Part shown: positions 37,371 through 47,447 of the stretch, one piece after another
Layout of the letters: each line of letters starts with the position of its first letter
Numbering within the stretch: the first letter of the stretch is position 1
Source of the DNA: Phyllobacterium sp. YR531
Lineage (GTDB): Bacteria; Pseudomonadota; Alphaproteobacteria; Rhizobiales; Rhizobiaceae
Direction of reading: 5' to 3'
Length of the DNA stretch: 64,000 nt
Assembly: GCF_000282595.1 (NCBI RefSeq)
Contig: NZ_AKIZ01000002.1
Location: 42,966 to 106,965, forward strand
The notes under the pieces: model-generated
Database searches by the model: none
What the model saw: only the letters and a program-made list of their open reading frames with translations
What the model was told of the DNA's origin: nothing
Program-made: the position numbers and the translations under genes

Positions 37371-38499
37371 ATGCGCGCCGAAATCGAAACGCTGGTCGAT
37401 GAGATCAAGCAGGCCATAAGCCTGCTGAGGAGGCATCTTTGACTGGGATACTTCAATCAAACGTTTGGGATATCTGAATCAGCTCGCTGAAGATCCGGCG
37501 CTGTGGAACGACGCGCAGGAAGCACAAAAATTGATGCGTGAGCGCCAGCAGCTCGAGGACAGCATCAACTCCATTCGCACACTGTCGCAGACACTCGAAG
37601 ACAATATCGAGTTGATCGCCATGGGTGAAGAGGAGGGCGACAAGTCAATTGTTGACGAAGCTGAAGCCGCCATTCGCGACATCAAGACCGAAGTAGACAG
37701 GCGCCAGATCGACACCCTGCTTTCGGGTGAGGCCGATGCCAACGATACCTATGTCGAAGTACATTCCGGTGCCGGCGGAACTGAAAGCCAGGATTGGGCC
37801 AATATGCTTTTGCGCATGTACACCCGCTGGGCGGAGCGCAAAGGCTATAAGGTGGAATTACTTGAAGTCCATTATGGGGAAGAGGCGGGTATCAAATCCG
37901 CTACAATCCTCGTCAAGGGACATAATGCCTATGGTATGATGAAGACAGAGTCTGGCGTTCATCGGCTGGTTCGTATCTCGCCCTACGATTCAAATGCGCG
38001 GCGACATACATCATTCTCCAGCATTTGGGTCTATCCAGTAGTCGACGATAATATCGACATCGCCGTTACTGAAGCAGATGTTCGCATCGATACATATCGC
38101 GCATCAGGTGCAGGCGGTCAGCACGTCAACACCACTGATTCTGCGGTACGCATTACACACATAGCAACTGGTATCGTTGTGCAGTGTCAGGCGGAACGTT
38201 CGCAGCACAAGAACCGTGCCACGGCGTGGTCAATGTTGCGGGCGCGCCTATACGAAGCTGAGCTTGAAAAGCGTGAGCAGGCGGCAGATGCGATTTCTGC
38301 TTCAAAGACCGATATCGGTTGGGGACATCAGATACGCTCCTACGTTCTGCAACCTTACCAGTTGGTCAAGGATTTGCGTACCGGCGTGGAAAGCACCAGC
38401 CCCCAGGACGTTCTGGACGGCGAAGTCGATATGTTCATGGAAGCAGCGCTCGCTCATCGCGTCCATGGTACGGACGTTGAAGTAGAAGATATTGCTTAG
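37371..38499 (+). CDS. prfB: Peptide chain release factor 2, with programmed +1 frameshift
   Basis: Recognises UAA and UGA stop codons and triggers peptide release. The gene is read in two frames. ATG at 37371 opens 23 codons ending CTT (37437-37439), then an in-frame TGA (37440-37442). A +1 slip at CTTTGAC continues as [11 protein letters not shown] and on to the end, giving about 375 residues. The GGQ motif is in [12 protein letters not shown]. The specificity tripeptide is SPY in [18 protein letters not shown], where E. coli has SPF. The frame starting at 37465 is the truncated second part only. The gene lies about 100 bases after the PBP1A gene. Confidence 0.96.
37428..37443 (+). promoter_or_regulatory. 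prfB +1 frameshift site
   Basis: AGGAGG (37428-37433), then CAT, the slippery CTT, and TGA followed by C. The Shine-Dalgarno-like AGGAGG spaced three bases before CTT is the standard stimulator in bacterial prfB. When RF2 is scarce, slow termination at the UGA favours slipping and more RF2. The arrangement is read directly from the sequence; the autoregulation is established for this family. Confidence 0.93.
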
Positions 38500-38510
38500 A
38501 TCAATCTCAA

Positions 38511-39815
38511 CTATAGCTCGGCCGCGATCTGGCGGCCGATGCTGAGATAGCTTGCCGGATTAACAGCGCTGCCACCTTTGCGAACTTCGTAGTGCAGATG
38601 AGGGCCAGTAGAGCGCCCTGTGCTACCGGCCTTACCGATTACATCGCCAATATTTACCTGCTGACCAACCGCGACCAGAATCTGGCTCATGTGACCATAG
38701 CGCGTTGAGAGTCCATTGCCATGGTCGATGTCCACCATATTGCCATAACCGCCATTGTAATCAGCGGCTGTCACTGTGCCTTTGGCAGTTGCAAGTACAG
38801 AACTTCCACTCATTGCGCGAAAATCCATACCGGAATGAAAGGCCAATAAGCCCAGCAAAGGGTCTCTGCGGGTGCCGAATGGACTTGAGACCGGCATGCC
38901 GGGCGCAGGATTGGCGATTGGAACCGAATTAGCCAGCGTCTTGGCCTGCTCAAGCTGTAGCAGCGCAGCATCAAGATCGGCTATGCTCGTATCAAAATCT
39001 GTTGTGGGGGTGGCGCTTGCCAGAATGAGTGGTCCGCCGGTGCCAGTCTGCTCTTGGGAAATGGGTGATTTTACACCCGCATTTGCGAGCGCGCCATTAA
39101 TTCGATCAGCACTCTCATAGGCCTTGTTCGACAATGCCTGCACCTGTTTTACCTGATCTGTCTCAAGCATGCCGAGAGAGCGATCTACACGGTCAAACAG
39201 CAACTCTGCCTTGTCGATGCCAAGCTTGGCCGGTTTGCTTGGTGTCGGGACAATCTTGCGGCTGGATGTCGTTGGCCCGGTGATAATTGGATCTATGCCG
39301 TAGAATCCTTCGGATTCCTCAGAATCCGCAAGGCTCGGAAGATTGTTATCTACGCGCAACTCTCCAGGAAGATTTTTACCTGCGCGTTCAAGGACAGGTG
39401 CTAGACGATTACTTTGGTCGCTCAGAGTTTTCTGGCGCTCTACGAGTTCGCTGATCTTGCCTTCCATCAACTTCTGATCAAGCATCTGGCGGCTGGTTAC
39501 CCGATCAAGTTGTGTCCGCAGCGATGCAATGCGATCTTCATAGGCTTGTTGTAATCGCGCTTGTCTCGCAACGCTGCCATGAAGCAGATCGTCACGAAAA
39601 ACCAGATAGGATGTTGCCAACAAATAGCAGGTTGCCAATCCAATAACGAATGTGCCCGCAGCGATACCCATCCAAGGCTTCAAAGTAAAATGCCGAATTG
39701 TATCGCCCCGCGCGATAATGATCGTGTGGGGCTCTTTCATGCCGTTGAAGATGCTTTGATTGGGACGTTTCTTCACTGCGGCTACACCATCGTTTGGCGG
39801 GCTTCGATCTATCAA
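38511..39815 (-). CDS. M23-family metallopeptidase (peptidoglycan endopeptidase or activator)
   Basis: A 434-residue inner-membrane anchored protein. A short cytoplasmic N-terminus, one membrane helix (about residues 48-72), a coiled-coil region (about 80-145) and a linker precede an M23/LytM domain. The zinc site is HSGMDFRA with the later HLHYEV, both intact, so it is probably active. Coiled-coil plus LytM recalls EnvC/NlpD-type amidase activators, but those lack zinc ligands. It converges on prfB, separated by about ten bases. Confidence 0.92.
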   Translation of the reverse strand: MIDRSPPNDGVAAVKKRPNQSIFNGMKEPHTIIIARGDTIRHFTLKPWMGIAAGTFVIGLATCYLLATSYLVFRDDLLHGSVARQARLQQAYEDRIASLRTQLDRVTSRQMLDQKLMEGKISELVERQKTLSDQSNRLAPVLERAGKNLPGELRVDNNLPSLADSEESEGFYGIDPIITGPTTSSRKIVPTPSKPAKLGIDKAELLFDRVDRSLGMLETDQVKQVQALSNKAYESADRINGALANAGVKSPISQEQTGTGGPLILASATPTTDFDTSIADLDAALLQLEQAKTLANSVPIANPAPGMPVSSPFGTRRDPLLGLLAFHSGMDFRAMSGSSVLATAKGTVTAADYNGGYGNMVDIDHGNGLSTRYGHMSQILVAVGQQVNIGDVIGKAGSTGRSTGPHLHYEVRKGGSAVNPASYLSIGRQIAAEL

Positions 39816-39883
39816 AGTATTAGACTTTAGTAAGGTTAATAAACTCTGATAGATTAGACCATGCCAACGAGTTTAATGACCCG

Positions 39884-40357
39884 TCAGGCGACGAGAGCCC
39901 TGGTTTCCTCCAGCACTTCGGCAGCATGGCCGGGGACTTTGACCTTGTTCCAGATTTTTGCGATTTTTCCGTCTGTGCCAATCAGAAATGTTGTGCGTTC
40001 CACGCCCATATATTTACGACCGTACATGCTCTTTTCGACCCACAGACCATAGGCCTCGACAATTTTCTTTTCCTCATCGGCGACAAGATCGATTTTAAGG
40101 TCATGTTTGGCGATAAATTTATCGTGTTTCTTGACTGGGTCAGGGGACATACCAATGACCTTGGCGCCAAGTTTCTCAAATTGGGGTTTCAACCCCGAGA
40201 ACTCTATCGCTTCCTGCGTGCAACCACTGGTATCGTCCTTTGGATAAAAATACAGAACCACAGGGCCACTACGCAGCGCAGACAAGGTGATCGTGCCGCC
40301 GCCATCTTTCGGCAGTGTAAAATCCGGAGCGTTGCTGCCGATTTCCAAAATTGTCAT
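39884..40357 (-). CDS. bcp: Thioredoxin-dependent peroxiredoxin, BCP/PrxQ type
   Basis: Reduces hydrogen peroxide and organic peroxides in the cytoplasm. The 157-residue protein has the active-site motif with peroxidatic C46 in DDTSGCTQEA. The resolving cysteine five residues on, found in E. coli BCP, is absent, and I see no other cysteine in the protein, so it is a 1-Cys type. The start MTILEIG is chosen; a longer frame lacks a ribosome site. Confidence 0.93.
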   Translation of the reverse strand: MTILEIGSNAPDFTLPKDGGGTITLSALRSGPVVLYFYPKDDTSGCTQEAIEFSGLKPQFEKLGAKVIGMSPDPVKKHDKFIAKHDLKIDLVADEEKKIVEAYGLWVEKSMYGRKYMGVERTTFLIGTDGKIAKIWNKVKVPGHAAEVLEETRALVA

Positions 40358-40465
40358 AGGAATGCCTTTCTTTGATTCTTGTATGCGGTCTTCAATTACG
40401 TAACTATAGCGAGGTACGGGAATCATCTACGGTTTCCCAATTGATTCCTCAATTGGCTTGGGAAT

Positions 40466-43400
40466 TTGACAGAGAAACCGGAAAAAGTCCGCTTTACAAA
40501 GCGTGATTTCACGAAGCTTCACAAGCACCCGTCTGCTAGCGAGCAAGGTCAGGTGCCGGTTGCTACTTTGCGTCGGCGTTCGCTTTTATACAAGCTCACA
40601 GGTGCTTGTTTTTCCTTCATTATTCTTCTTGCCGTGCTTGGCGGAATAGCATTTGTGGTTTTGCGCGTAGGTGTGGGCGGAGAGGCGCTTACACAGCGGG
40701 CAGAGGATGCCTTGAAGTCGGTTGCCGGGCCTGATGCCTATGCAACAATCAAATCTGCGCAAATCTCGCTGGATCAAAGGCGGCATGTGGCTCTCGAAGC
40801 CCGCGACGTGAATATCACCGACGATAAGCGCGGCATTGCCATTAACAATGTACGCGCAGTCCGTATCGGCTTGGCCACCATGCCATTGCTGCGCGGCAAT
40901 GTACGCGTTGAACGGCTGGAACTTGAAGGCGCTCAGATCAAGGTGACATCGCATAGTCCCTTTGATTTCATGAGCCTTGTTCCCAAGAATAGTCGAGGCT
41001 TGATTGATCTCGATGCCGCTTCGCAAGCAATTTTTGCAAGTCTGGAAAGCGCTGTTTCATTGCTCGATCAACGCGAAACCCGGGATATCTCCATTTCGGA
41101 CACTGCGTTTGATTTTACGCTGGCGGGGGAACCCAAGCGCCTACGCATTGTGCAGCTCGATCTTTCGGAAACGGGTGGCCCTGTCGCCATTGATGGTATC
41201 GTAGAATGGCAAGGCAAGGAGATTGAAATTTCCGCGCAGGCTAAAAGGTCTGCAGTCGGCGGCAAAATCGAAGCTTTCTCCCTTGCGATCAATAAAATCC
41301 CGCTGACGGGGAAGCTGGGTACCGCCCCCGTGCCGGATATTGATGGAATCAAGCCGGATGGAGCTTATTTTTCCTATGACAATCTTTCTGATTTGAAACT
41401 CGACGGAATTGCCGCGAATACCGCTGAGCCTGCCAGAGTGTGGGGCACGGTGAACATTGGAGAGGGACCTGTCACAATCGGCAATGTCGATGACATGATT
41501 GTAGCGTCAGCAATTACGTTTGAGCACATCTCAGGGACCGAAAAAATCGAGATCAAACCTTCAAGAGTTCATTTTGGAGCTTTTGAAGGCATCATTGAAG
41601 GGGCAATAGGACCGGAGCCGGTCAAGACGGATGGTAGCAATTCGGCTTCAAATCCCGGTTATCGGTTTGAGCTTATAACCGAGGAGGCGAAGTCAAAACC
41701 GCAGGACTCAACGGAACAGCCATTGGAATTCAATGCGCGGGTCGCCGGTAGATACGATCCCATCGCAAAAAGACTGGATGTTGCGGAAATTGCCGTCCGC
41801 GGCAATGGCGAAAGCGAACTTTACGGTCAGGCAGGGGCGACGTTCGGGCAGGGGTCGCCTGCCATGAATCTGGATTTGCGCATTCCGAAAATGCCCGTCT
41901 CCCATGCCAAGCAGTTATGGCCGGTTTGGGCTGCCACCGGCGCAAGGCGCTGGGTGCAGGACAATCTTGTCGGGGGTACCGCAAAGGATGGTCGCATTGA
42001 CGTGGTTTTCCCCGCCGGCCGCTTCAATGGCCCCGGAAAGCCGCCGCCACTCACCCAAGACGAAGTGCAGGTCGATTTTACCATTGAAGATTCGCGTTTT
42101 GACATTGTCGGTGATCTGCCTCCTGTGCGTGACGCATATGGAAAGATCAGCGTTCGCGGCGCCTATACGACGATCGATCTCGAAAAAGGCTCTTCATTTA
42201 CGCCGAATAATCGTGAAGCACGGATAATTGGCGGCAAGCTCATCATACCATGGGGACCGCAAAGGCCGGTATTGTCGGAACTAGATCTTAATCTGGAGGG
42301 AGACGCTTCTGCTGTTGCCGAAATCATCGGGTTCAAGCCGATAAATGGCTTGAACAAGCTGCCTTTCGGGCCAGACGACATCAAGGGTAATGTGAAGTCC
42401 CATGTTTTGGTAACATTTCCGGTTACACGACATTCTCCGCCGGGTAGCCTCAAATGGTCGGCCGACATGGAAATCTCGGATGTCTCGATTGCGAAGAAAA
42501 TCGATGGGCAAATGGTCGATAATGCCAATGGCAGCCTGTTTGTAACGCAGTCTGAGGCTCGTATTGATGCTGAAGCGGAACTCAATGGCGTACCAGCTGA
42601 AATCGAACTTTTTGAACCTTTAGGCGACAATACCTCCCGACGTGAACAGAAAGTTACGCTCAAGCTCGACGACAAAACCCGTAACAATCTTTTCCCGGCG
42701 CTCGATCCGCTGCTTTCCGGACCAATTTCCGTGGATATCGAGAAAGCAGCGGATGGCTCAAGGGTGGCTGTGGCTGATTTGACGAAAGCCGAGATCAGGC
42801 TGGCGCAACTGGGGTGGACAAAGGGAGCTGGTGTCAAAGCCAGTGCCAAGTTTGCGATCCAGCAGGATGGCGACAATGTGAAGATCAGCAATTTGGACAT
42901 AGCTGGAGATACTTTCCGGCTGCGTGGTGATGTCAGCGTTGTCGACGGCGATCTGAAGACAGCTGAATTCAGCACGGCAAAACTTAATCGCGGTGACGAT
43001 GTTGCTGTGAAGGTGACGCGTACGCAATATGGCTACCGTGTTGATGTAAAAGGAGACGCGTTTGATGCGCGACCTTTGCTCAATCAGATCACTGAGCGAA
43101 AACAACGCGGTGAAAGCCCGAACACGGGTGGTAAACAACGCATTCTGGTCAATGCGGATATAGGTTCCGTCACGGGATTTTATGCGGAAGATCTCAGCAA
43201 TGTTTCACTGTCCTACGAGGGGGTAGGGTCTGCTGTTTCGGGTCTTGCATTCAACGCGTCAACCAAAGCTGGGCGCAAGATACTGGCGGCGGACAGTTCC
43301 GAGAGTGGTTCGCGGTCAATCAGCCTGCAATCCAAAGATGCAGGGGCTGTACTTCGGTTCTTTGGCTTCTACGACAAGATGCAGGGCGGTGACATCAATG

Positions 43401-43903
43401 TAACGCTGGATTCAAAAGGCGATGGACCACTGCGCGGTCAGATCGATGCGCGCAACTTCACACTCGTCAACGAGCCGAGGCTTGCAAGTCTGGTATCATC
43501 TTCGCCAAATGGGACGAGCCTCAATGACGCTGTGAAGAAAAACATCGACGTTTCGACAGTTACGTTCGAACGCGGCTTCTCGCAGATCGAAAAGGGTGAA
43601 AACTATATAAAGCTCGCAAACGGCGTCATCCGCGGATCGACGATTGGAACAACATTTCAAGGTGTCTTGAGTGACCCCAAGGGGAACATGGCTCTGACGG
43701 GAACGTTCATGCCAGCCTATGGTATCAATCGTATATTCGGCGACTTGCCAGTGCTTGGCTTGTTTCTCGGCAATGGCCGGGATCGCGGACTGATCGGCAT
43801 TACCTACAAGCTGGTAGGACCATTGAAGCAACCACAGATCATCGTAAACCCGATTTCCGTGATTGCACCGGGCATATTCCGCTCAATATTCGAGTTTCAG
43901 TGA
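40466..43903 (+). CDS. AsmA/YhdP-like envelope protein (DUF3971)
   Basis: A 1145-residue protein with a cytoplasmic basic N-terminus, one membrane helix at about residues 45-72, and a very long periplasmic repeat-rich region. The C-terminal AsmA_2-like block includes NRIFGDLPVLGLFLG and GLIGITYKLVGPLKQPQIIVNPISVIAPGIFR, matching the YhdP group. YhdP-like proteins form long beta-groove bridges that carry phospholipid from inner to outer membrane; this is established for E. coli and inferred here. The start is a TTG after GGGAA; GTG codons further in are possible but would drop the basic part. Confidence 0.85.
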   Translation: MTEKPEKVRFTKRDFTKLHKHPSASEQGQVPVATLRRRSLLYKLTGACFSFIILLAVLGGIAFVVLRVGVGGEALTQRAEDALKSVAGPDAYATIKSAQISLDQRRHVALEARDVNITDDKRGIAINNVRAVRIGLATMPLLRGNVRVERLELEGAQIKVTSHSPFDFMSLVPKNSRGLIDLDAASQAIFASLESAVSLLDQRETRDISISDTAFDFTLAGEPKRLRIVQLDLSETGGPVAIDGIVEWQGKEIEISAQAKRSAVGGKIEAFSLAINKIPLTGKLGTAPVPDIDGIKPDGAYFSYDNLSDLKLDGIAANTAEPARVWGTVNIGEGPVTIGNVDDMIVASAITFEHISGTEKIEIKPSRVHFGAFEGIIEGAIGPEPVKTDGSNSASNPGYRFELITEEAKSKPQDSTEQPLEFNARVAGRYDPIAKRLDVAEIAVRGNGESELYGQAGATFGQGSPAMNLDLRIPKMPVSHAKQLWPVWAATGARRWVQDNLVGGTAKDGRIDVVFPAGRFNGPGKPPPLTQDEVQVDFTIEDSRFDIVGDLPPVRDAYGKISVRGAYTTIDLEKGSSFTPNNREARIIGGKLIIPWGPQRPVLSELDLNLEGDASAVAEIIGFKPINGLNKLPFGPDDIKGNVKSHVLVTFPVTRHSPPGSLKWSADMEISDVSIAKKIDGQMVDNANGSLFVTQSEARIDAEAELNGVPAEIELFEPLGDNTSRREQKVTLKLDDKTRNNLFPALDPLLSGPISVDIEKAADGSRVAVADLTKAEIRLAQLGWTKGAGVKASAKFAIQQDGDNVKISNLDIAGDTFRLRGDVSVVDGDLKTAEFSTAKLNRGDDVAVKVTRTQYGYRVDVKGDAFDARPLLNQITERKQRGESPNTGGKQRILVNADIGSVTGFYAEDLSNVSLSYEGVGSAVSGLAFNASTKAGRKILAADSSESGSRSISLQSKDAGAVLRFFGFYDKMQGGDINVTLDSKGDGPLRGQIDARNFTLVNEPRLASLVSSSPNGTSLNDAVKKNIDVSTVTFERGFSQIEKGENYIKLANGVIRGSTIGTTFQGVLSDPKGNMALTGTFMPAYGINRIFGDLPVLGLFLGNGRDRGLIGITYKLVGPLKQPQIIVNPISVIAPGIFRSIFEFQ

Positions 43904-43955
43904 TAGGTGTCTATGCGTGGCTTTGAACACGCATAAACATTTTAAGAGAGTCAGT

Positions 43956-45209
43956 TTACGCTGGACGCACCAGGATGTGTTTCTTCTTGCCCAGCGACAG
44001 CTTGATTATGCCATCGGCTGTCACTTCCGATGTTCCGACTTGCGCCTTTTCATCTGAAACGCTCACATCGTTGATACGTACAGCTCCACCTTGAACGTGC
44101 CGGCGAGCTTCGCCATTCGATGCGGCAAGGCCAGCCTTGACGAGAAGCGTGAGAATACCAATTCCTGCTTCCAGTTCGCCGGAAGCAACTTCAACAGTCG
44201 GCAGATTGGTTGCCAATGCGCCTTCTTCAAATGTCTTACGAGCCGTTTCCGCAGCTTCCTCAGCCGCCTGCCTGCCATGCAACAGGGCCGTGATCTCCGT
44301 CGCGAGCACTTTCTTTGTTTCGTTTATCTCAGCGCCACCGAGTGCGCCAAGCTTTGCGATTTCAGCAAGTGGTAGCGTCGTATAGAGCTTCAGGAAGCGT
44401 GTGACGTCCGCGTCTTCCGTATTGCGCCAGTACTGCCAGAAGTCATAGGGGCTGAGCAGATCAGCATTCAACCAGATTGCGCCGTTCATGGACTTACCCA
44501 TTTTGGCGCCGGAGGATGTCGTAAGGAGAGGCGACGTCAATGCATAAAGCTGCGGCGTACCAAGGCGATGCCCCAGATCAATACCGTTGACAATATTGCC
44601 CCACTGATCGGAGCCACCCATCTGCAGGCGAAGACCGTAACGCTTGTTCAGTTCGACAAAGTCATAGGCCTGCAAGATCATGTAGTTGAATTCGAGGAAC
44701 GAAAGCGATTGCTCGCGGTCAAGCCGCTGCTTGACCGAGTCGAATGACAACATGCGATTGACCGAGAAGTGCTGGCCGACATCACGCAGGAATTCAAGGT
44801 AGTTCAAGGGCAGCAGCCATTCGGCATTGTTGACCATCAAGGCGTCTTGCGGGCCATCTCCGAAATTCAGGTAATTGGCAAAAACCTGCTTGATGCCATT
44901 GATATTACTTTGAATAATCTCCGGCGTCATCAATTTGCGCGCCTCATCCTTGAAGGAAGGATCACCCACCATACCGGTACCACCACCCATCAAGGCGACG
45001 GGGCGGTGACCGGTCTTCTGCATCCAGTGCAGCATCATGATCTGGATCAGTCCGCCCGCATGCAGGCTGGAGGCTGTAGGATCAAAACCGATATAGGCTG
45101 ACACGATTTCCTTGGCAAAAAGCGCATCAAGGCCTGCATCATCAGATGTCTGATGGATGAAACCACGGGTGGAAAGCGTGTGCAAGAATTCGGATTTGAA
45201 GGCAGACAT
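43956..45209 (-). CDS. tyrS: Tyrosyl-tRNA synthetase
   Basis: Charges tRNA-Tyr. The 417-residue class I enzyme has the HIGH-equivalent HAGG in [10 protein letters not shown] and the KMSKS-equivalent KMGKS in [11 protein letters not shown], the TyrRS form. Substrate residues are in [27 protein letters not shown]-terminal S4-like tRNA-binding domain covers about residues 350-417 ([20 protein letters not shown]). It converges on the AsmA-like gene. The cognate tRNA-Tyr gene is also in this window. Confidence 0.97.
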   Translation of the reverse strand: MSAFKSEFLHTLSTRGFIHQTSDDAGLDALFAKEIVSAYIGFDPTASSLHAGGLIQIMMLHWMQKTGHRPVALMGGGTGMVGDPSFKDEARKLMTPEIIQSNINGIKQVFANYLNFGDGPQDALMVNNAEWLLPLNYLEFLRDVGQHFSVNRMLSFDSVKQRLDREQSLSFLEFNYMILQAYDFVELNKRYGLRLQMGGSDQWGNIVNGIDLGHRLGTPQLYALTSPLLTTSSGAKMGKSMNGAIWLNADLLSPYDFWQYWRNTEDADVTRFLKLYTTLPLAEIAKLGALGGAEINETKKVLATEITALLHGRQAAEEAAETARKTFEEGALATNLPTVEVASGELEAGIGILTLLVKAGLAASNGEARRHVQGGAVRINDVSVSDEKAQVGTSEVTADGIIKLSLGKKKHILVRPA

Positions 45210-45331
45210 AGATTTATTCCTGATTTATCCGGTGCTGCAAAGCTGCAATGCGGAAGACGTCCGTGAATTGGCCGGTGACGACGCGGTAGACGCGCCCCGA
45301 TTTCAGGGCGCTGTCATTCGTTCTGCTTAAC

Positions 45332-46006
45332 TTAACGCAAGCGTTTTGGCTTGGCTTCGACCAATTCGCCATTAAGGCGGCGGTCGAGATAGTCAGAGCA
45401 TTCGGCAATAACTTCGTCAGTCATGCCAGAGAAAAAGTGATTTGCACCAACCATCGTCTTTTGTGTGATGGTTATGCCTTTCTGCGTCTTCAGCTTGTCG
45501 ACGAGACCCTGCACATCTTTGGGCGGTGCAACCTTGTCCTGATCGCCGTGAAGAATCAGTCCGGATGAAGGGCAGGGAGCAAGGAAAGAGAAATCATAGG
45601 TATTCGGCTGCGGGGCAACGGAAATAAAACCTTCAATTTCCGGGCGGCGCATAAGCAACTGCATGCCGATCCACGCTCCAAAGGAATATCCTGCCACCCA
45701 GCAAGTCTTTGAATCAGGATGCAGCGACTGCACCCAGTCGAGAGCGCCGGCAGCGTCTGACAACTCGCCCGATCCGTGATCGAATTCGCCCTGGCTGCGT
45801 CCAATGCCACGGAAATTAAACCGTAGTGTTGTGAACCCGCGCTGCTGGAACATATAGAAAAGATCGTAGACGATCTTGTTGTTCATCGTGCCGCCAAACT
45901 GCGGATGCGGATGCAGAATAATGGCTATAGGAGCATTTTTTTCCATCGAAGGCTGATAACGACCTTCAAGACGTCCCGCAGGTCCATTGAAAATTACTTC
46001 AGGCAT
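45332..46006 (-). CDS. Alpha/beta hydrolase
   Basis: A 224-residue hydrolase starting MPEVIFNGPAGRLEGRY. The nucleophile elbow is GYSFGAW, preceded by LRFNFRGIGRSQGEFDHG. Catalytic aspartate and histidine are probably in HGDQDKVAPP and GANHFFSGM. This type (COG2945-like) is common in alphaproteobacteria with no known substrate. The start is set at 46006 since a longer frame reaches into the divergent SUF control region without a ribosome site. Confidence 0.88.
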   Translation of the reverse strand: MPEVIFNGPAGRLEGRYQPSMEKNAPIAIILHPHPQFGGTMNNKIVYDLFYMFQQRGFTTLRFNFRGIGRSQGEFDHGSGELSDAAGALDWVQSLHPDSKTCWVAGYSFGAWIGMQLLMRRPEIEGFISVAPQPNTYDFSFLAPCPSSGLILHGDQDKVAPPKDVQGLVDKLKTQKGITITQKTMVGANHFFSGMTDEVIAECSDYLDRRLNGELVEAKPKRLR

Positions 46007-46079
46007 GTATACTCCAGTCTTCGCCAACGGGCGCTTCTTGACCGGCCGGGCTTGACGGCAATCAACAGCACCCATAAAA

Positions 46080-46104
46080 CCAGTTTAGAACCGTTCAAAA
46101 CTGG
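46080..46104 (+). promoter_or_regulatory. Iron control element (Irr box) upstream of the SUF locus
   Basis: TTTAGAA (46084-46090), CCG, TTCAAAA (46094-46100) differs at one base from the ICE consensus TTTAGAANNNTTCTAAA bound by Irr in Hyphomicrobiales. The symmetry extends on both sides with CCAG and CTGG, giving a nearly perfect 25-base palindrome. It lies about 110 bases before the cysteine desulfurase gene. SUF operons are known targets of Irr in this order. Binding in this organism is inferred. Confidence 0.8.
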
Positions 46105-46212
46105 TGTAGAAACTATATCGAAGCGGCTTAATAGGCTGGTCCGAGGTGCAATTTCAAGAAAATTGCGCTTTCAGATCATATAGACCGCAAAAGAACAGGA
46201 TTTGACCCCGAT

Positions 46213-47388
46213 ATGGCCCGCAATCGCGCCTATCTTGACTATAATGCAAGCGCACCGCTTATCACAGCGGCGCGCGATGCTATTGTCGATACGCTGACGC
46301 ATGTGGGCAATCCATCATCAGTTCACACTGAAGGTAGAGCTGCGAAAGCAATTCTCGAAGCAGCACGCCGTGATGTCGCTGCTCTTGTGAACGCCAAACC
46401 TGATCATGTGTTCTTTACATCGGGAGCGACTGAGGCTGCTTCAACCCTTCTGACGCCGCAATATAGTATGGGAAGGGCTGAAATGCGCCTCTCACGGCTA
46501 TATGTCAGTGCAAGCGAGCATCCATGCATGCTTGCCGGTGGCCGTTTTCCGGCGGAGCAGATTGAGATCATTCCCGTTGACGGCAATGGAATCTTGAATC
46601 TTGAACGTTTGCAAGAACTCCTCGCATCTCATGACCGCAACCAAGGGCTACCGTTAGTTGCAGTGCAAGCTGCAAACAACGAGACGGGTGTCGTGCAGCC
46701 AATTGCGGCTATTGGCGCTGTAGTTAAGCAGTTTGGCGGTTTGTTTATTGTTGATGCCGTACAGGCTGCCGGCAGGATTATATTAGATATAACAACTAGT
46801 TCTGCGGATTATCTGATTCTATCTGCTCACAAGATTGGCGGCCCAAAAGGTATTGGCGCAATTATCGCGGTGTCTGATCTGGTCATGCCTAAGGCGCTCG
46901 TACGTGGTGGCGGCCAGGAAAAGGGACATCGTGCTGGAACCGAAGCGCTGCCATTAATTGCGGGTTTTGCAGCAGCGGCACGGATGGCGCGGGACCGTTT
47001 GGAGCATGGCGGCTGGTCCGTTTCTCAACGTGAGAAAATAGAAGATGGCATCCGTGCAATTGCGTCGGATGCGATCATTTATGGCGCGGATGTTGAGCGG
47101 TTGGCAAACACCACATTCTTTTCCCTACCGCTTGTTAAAGCAGAAACGGTGCAAATAGCGTTCGACCTTGCTGGTATAGCACTATCAGCAGGCTCCGCAT
47201 GTTCATCCGGAAAAGTTGGTCCAAGCCATGTTCTGGCAGCGATGGGACATGGTGCCGGTACTGGCGGTTTGCGGGTCTCCACTGCGCCGGATACGAGCGA
47301 TGATGACGTTGCCCGCTTTCTTGATGCGCTGACCAAAATCGTTGCCCGAAGGGACCGCTCGGGTGCCGTAGCTGCTGATGCAGCATGA
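46213..47388 (+). CDS. Cysteine desulfurase, IscS/NifS type
   Basis: PLP enzyme that takes sulfur from cysteine for Fe-S clusters and thiolated tRNAs. The 391-residue protein has the PLP-lysine motif SAHKIGGPKGIG and the active cysteine loop SAGSACSSGKVGPSHVL, of class I (NifS/IscS) type. In contrast, the second desulfurase of the locus, SufS, is class II. It is the first gene of the SUF locus, directly after the Irr box. The ribosome site is weak (AACAGGATTTG). Confidence 0.93.
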   Translation: MARNRAYLDYNASAPLITAARDAIVDTLTHVGNPSSVHTEGRAAKAILEAARRDVAALVNAKPDHVFFTSGATEAASTLLTPQYSMGRAEMRLSRLYVSASEHPCMLAGGRFPAEQIEIIPVDGNGILNLERLQELLASHDRNQGLPLVAVQAANNETGVVQPIAAIGAVVKQFGGLFIVDAVQAAGRIILDITTSSADYLILSAHKIGGPKGIGAIIAVSDLVMPKALVRGGGQEKGHRAGTEALPLIAGFAAAARMARDRLEHGGWSVSQREKIEDGIRAIASDAIIYGADVERLANTTFFSLPLVKAETVQIAFDLAGIALSAGSACSSGKVGPSHVLAAMGHGAGTGGLRVSTAPDTSDDDVARFLDALTKIVARRDRSGAVAADAA

Positions 47389-47395
47389 AAGATTT

Positions 47396-47447
47396 CAATT
47401 ATCGTCGTTTTTTCGTCGATAATTGCAAAAAATCCGGTGAATACCGG
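47396..47447 (+). other. Tandem hairpins between desulfurase and sufB
   Basis: CAATTATCG (47396-47404) and CGATAATTG (47417-47425) form a 9-bp stem. CCGGT (47434-47438) and ACCGG (47443-47447) form a second, and GTGC-GATT-GCAC (around 47458-47469) a third. No long T-run follows, so they are more likely mRNA processing or stability elements, or attenuation signals, than plain terminators. Confidence 0.5.
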
